From JAUVXJ01 sp034430275 (GTDB lineage: Bacteria; Chloroflexota; Anaerolineae; UBA7937; B3-Chlor), in NCBI GenBank assembly GCA_034430275.1, contig DAOUEW010000258.1:1-49568 (forward strand): a stretch of DNA of 49,568 nucleotides. Direction: 5' to 3'. Below the pieces are notes generated by a model. That model did not search any database. It saw only the letters and a list, made by a program, of their open reading frames with translations, and was not told where the DNA came from. The position numbers were made by a program, and so were the translations under genes. Below, in pieces: positions 49,242 to 49,568 of the stretch. Numbering within the stretch: position 1 is the stretch's first letter; the number at the start of each line of letters is the position of its first letter.

Positions 49242-49568
49242 TTCGATCACCATGGTCATCTTTGGCGGATCGGGCGACCTGACCCGGCGGAAGCTGGTGC
49301 CTGCTCTGTTCAACCTGTACCTCAAGAAGCGGCTTCCTCCGGGCACCCGAATAGCGGGCTTCGCCAAGGAACCCTTCACCGACGAGGAGTTCAGGGTGCA
49401 CCTGCGGGACGGCGTTGAGAGGTCTGGCGACACACCACTCGACAACGCCGCCTGGGAGGGATTCGCTACTGGCCTGAGCTACATACAGGGCGACTTCACC
49501 AGGCTCACCGATTGCCAGCGCCTCAAGTCGGAGTTGCAGGCATTGACAGGGGAGGGGTCCAACCTGCT
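49234..49568 (+). CDS. zwf: Glucose-6-phosphate dehydrogenase (partial, C-terminus outside window)
   Basis: 111 residues visible from ATG 49234, overlapping the gnd stop by 8 bp; the frame is open at the window end. The N-terminus MPDSITMVIFGGSGDLTRRK gives the coenzyme-binding motif GGSGDLTRRKLVPALFNLY, typical of Zwf (GASGDLxxRKL). Further on, RIAGFAKEPFTDEEFRVHLRDGV and YIQGDFTRL match the family. Zwf makes 6-phosphoglucono-lactone from glucose 6-phosphate and feeds gnd upstream. Gene order is inverse to pathway order. Confidence 0.95.
   Translation, partial: MPDSITMVIFGGSGDLTRRKLVPALFNLYLKKRLPPGTRIAGFAKEPFTDEEFRVHLRDGVERSGDTPLDNAAWEGFATGLSYIQGDFTRLTDCQRLKSELQALTGEGSNL

Overview
The window is a GC-rich (roughly 60%) bacterial chromosome segment, densely packed with genes on both strands. 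It has no rRNA, tRNA, CRISPR array or insertion sequence that I can see. The gene content points to Chloroflexota, probably an Anaerolineae-like or uncultured relative. The signs are DUF4012 and GEVED proteins with long Ser/Pro/Thr linkers, lipoproteins with the same linkers, a translin-like protein, tandem LytR-CpsA-Psr proteins, and promoters of TTGACA-17-TATAAT type, several with an extended TGn motif. The taxonomic call is inference.

Region by region. 1-3.9 kb (minus strand): an apparent operon GNAT > lysine 2,3-aminomutase (KamA) > ATP-grasp ligase > second ATP-grasp ligase (cut by the window edge). 4.1-11.9 kb: an orphan OmpR-type regulator, a DUF697-type GTPase, a solute-binding lipoprotein, a translin-like protein, a PHP-domain lipoprotein, and a ComEA gene coupled to an M49-like metallopeptidase. 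12.0-14.95 kb: the most unusual locus, a single 840-residue protein made of two head-to-tail reverse transcriptase units. Both active sites are intact. The gene has a near-consensus promoter, a leader of about 260 nt, and a run of hairpins downstream. 15-22.4 kb (minus): an envelope/glycan operon of DUF4012 > GEVED-glycoside hydrolase fusion > flippase-like membrane protein > glycosyltransferase > mutM. 22.6-26.7 kb: DUF3307 membrane protein, HEWTH metalloprotease, DegV and an HTH regulator.

27.0-34.5 kb holds acetyl/acyl-CoA metabolism: acetyl-CoA synthetase, a VCBS-repeat protein with a PEP-CTERM-like tail, a receiver-histone deacetylase (AcuC-like) fusion, and a CoA-transferase/GNAT fusion. 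The last two appear to be in one four-gene operon with two LytR-CpsA-Psr proteins (34.5-37.3 kb). This suggests acylation/deacylation control of enzymes such as the nearby Acs.

37.6-46.8 kb is mostly housekeeping: DUF4405 membrane protein, acyl-CoA thioesterase, DHH phosphoesterase, site-2 protease with CBS domains, serS, lysS-greA (greA looks leaderless), Rieske protein and an APH-fold kinase. 46.9 kb to the end is a pentose phosphate operon rpiA-rpe-gnd-zwf, with zwf cut by the window end.

All assignments are from reading motifs by eye; no database search was possible.
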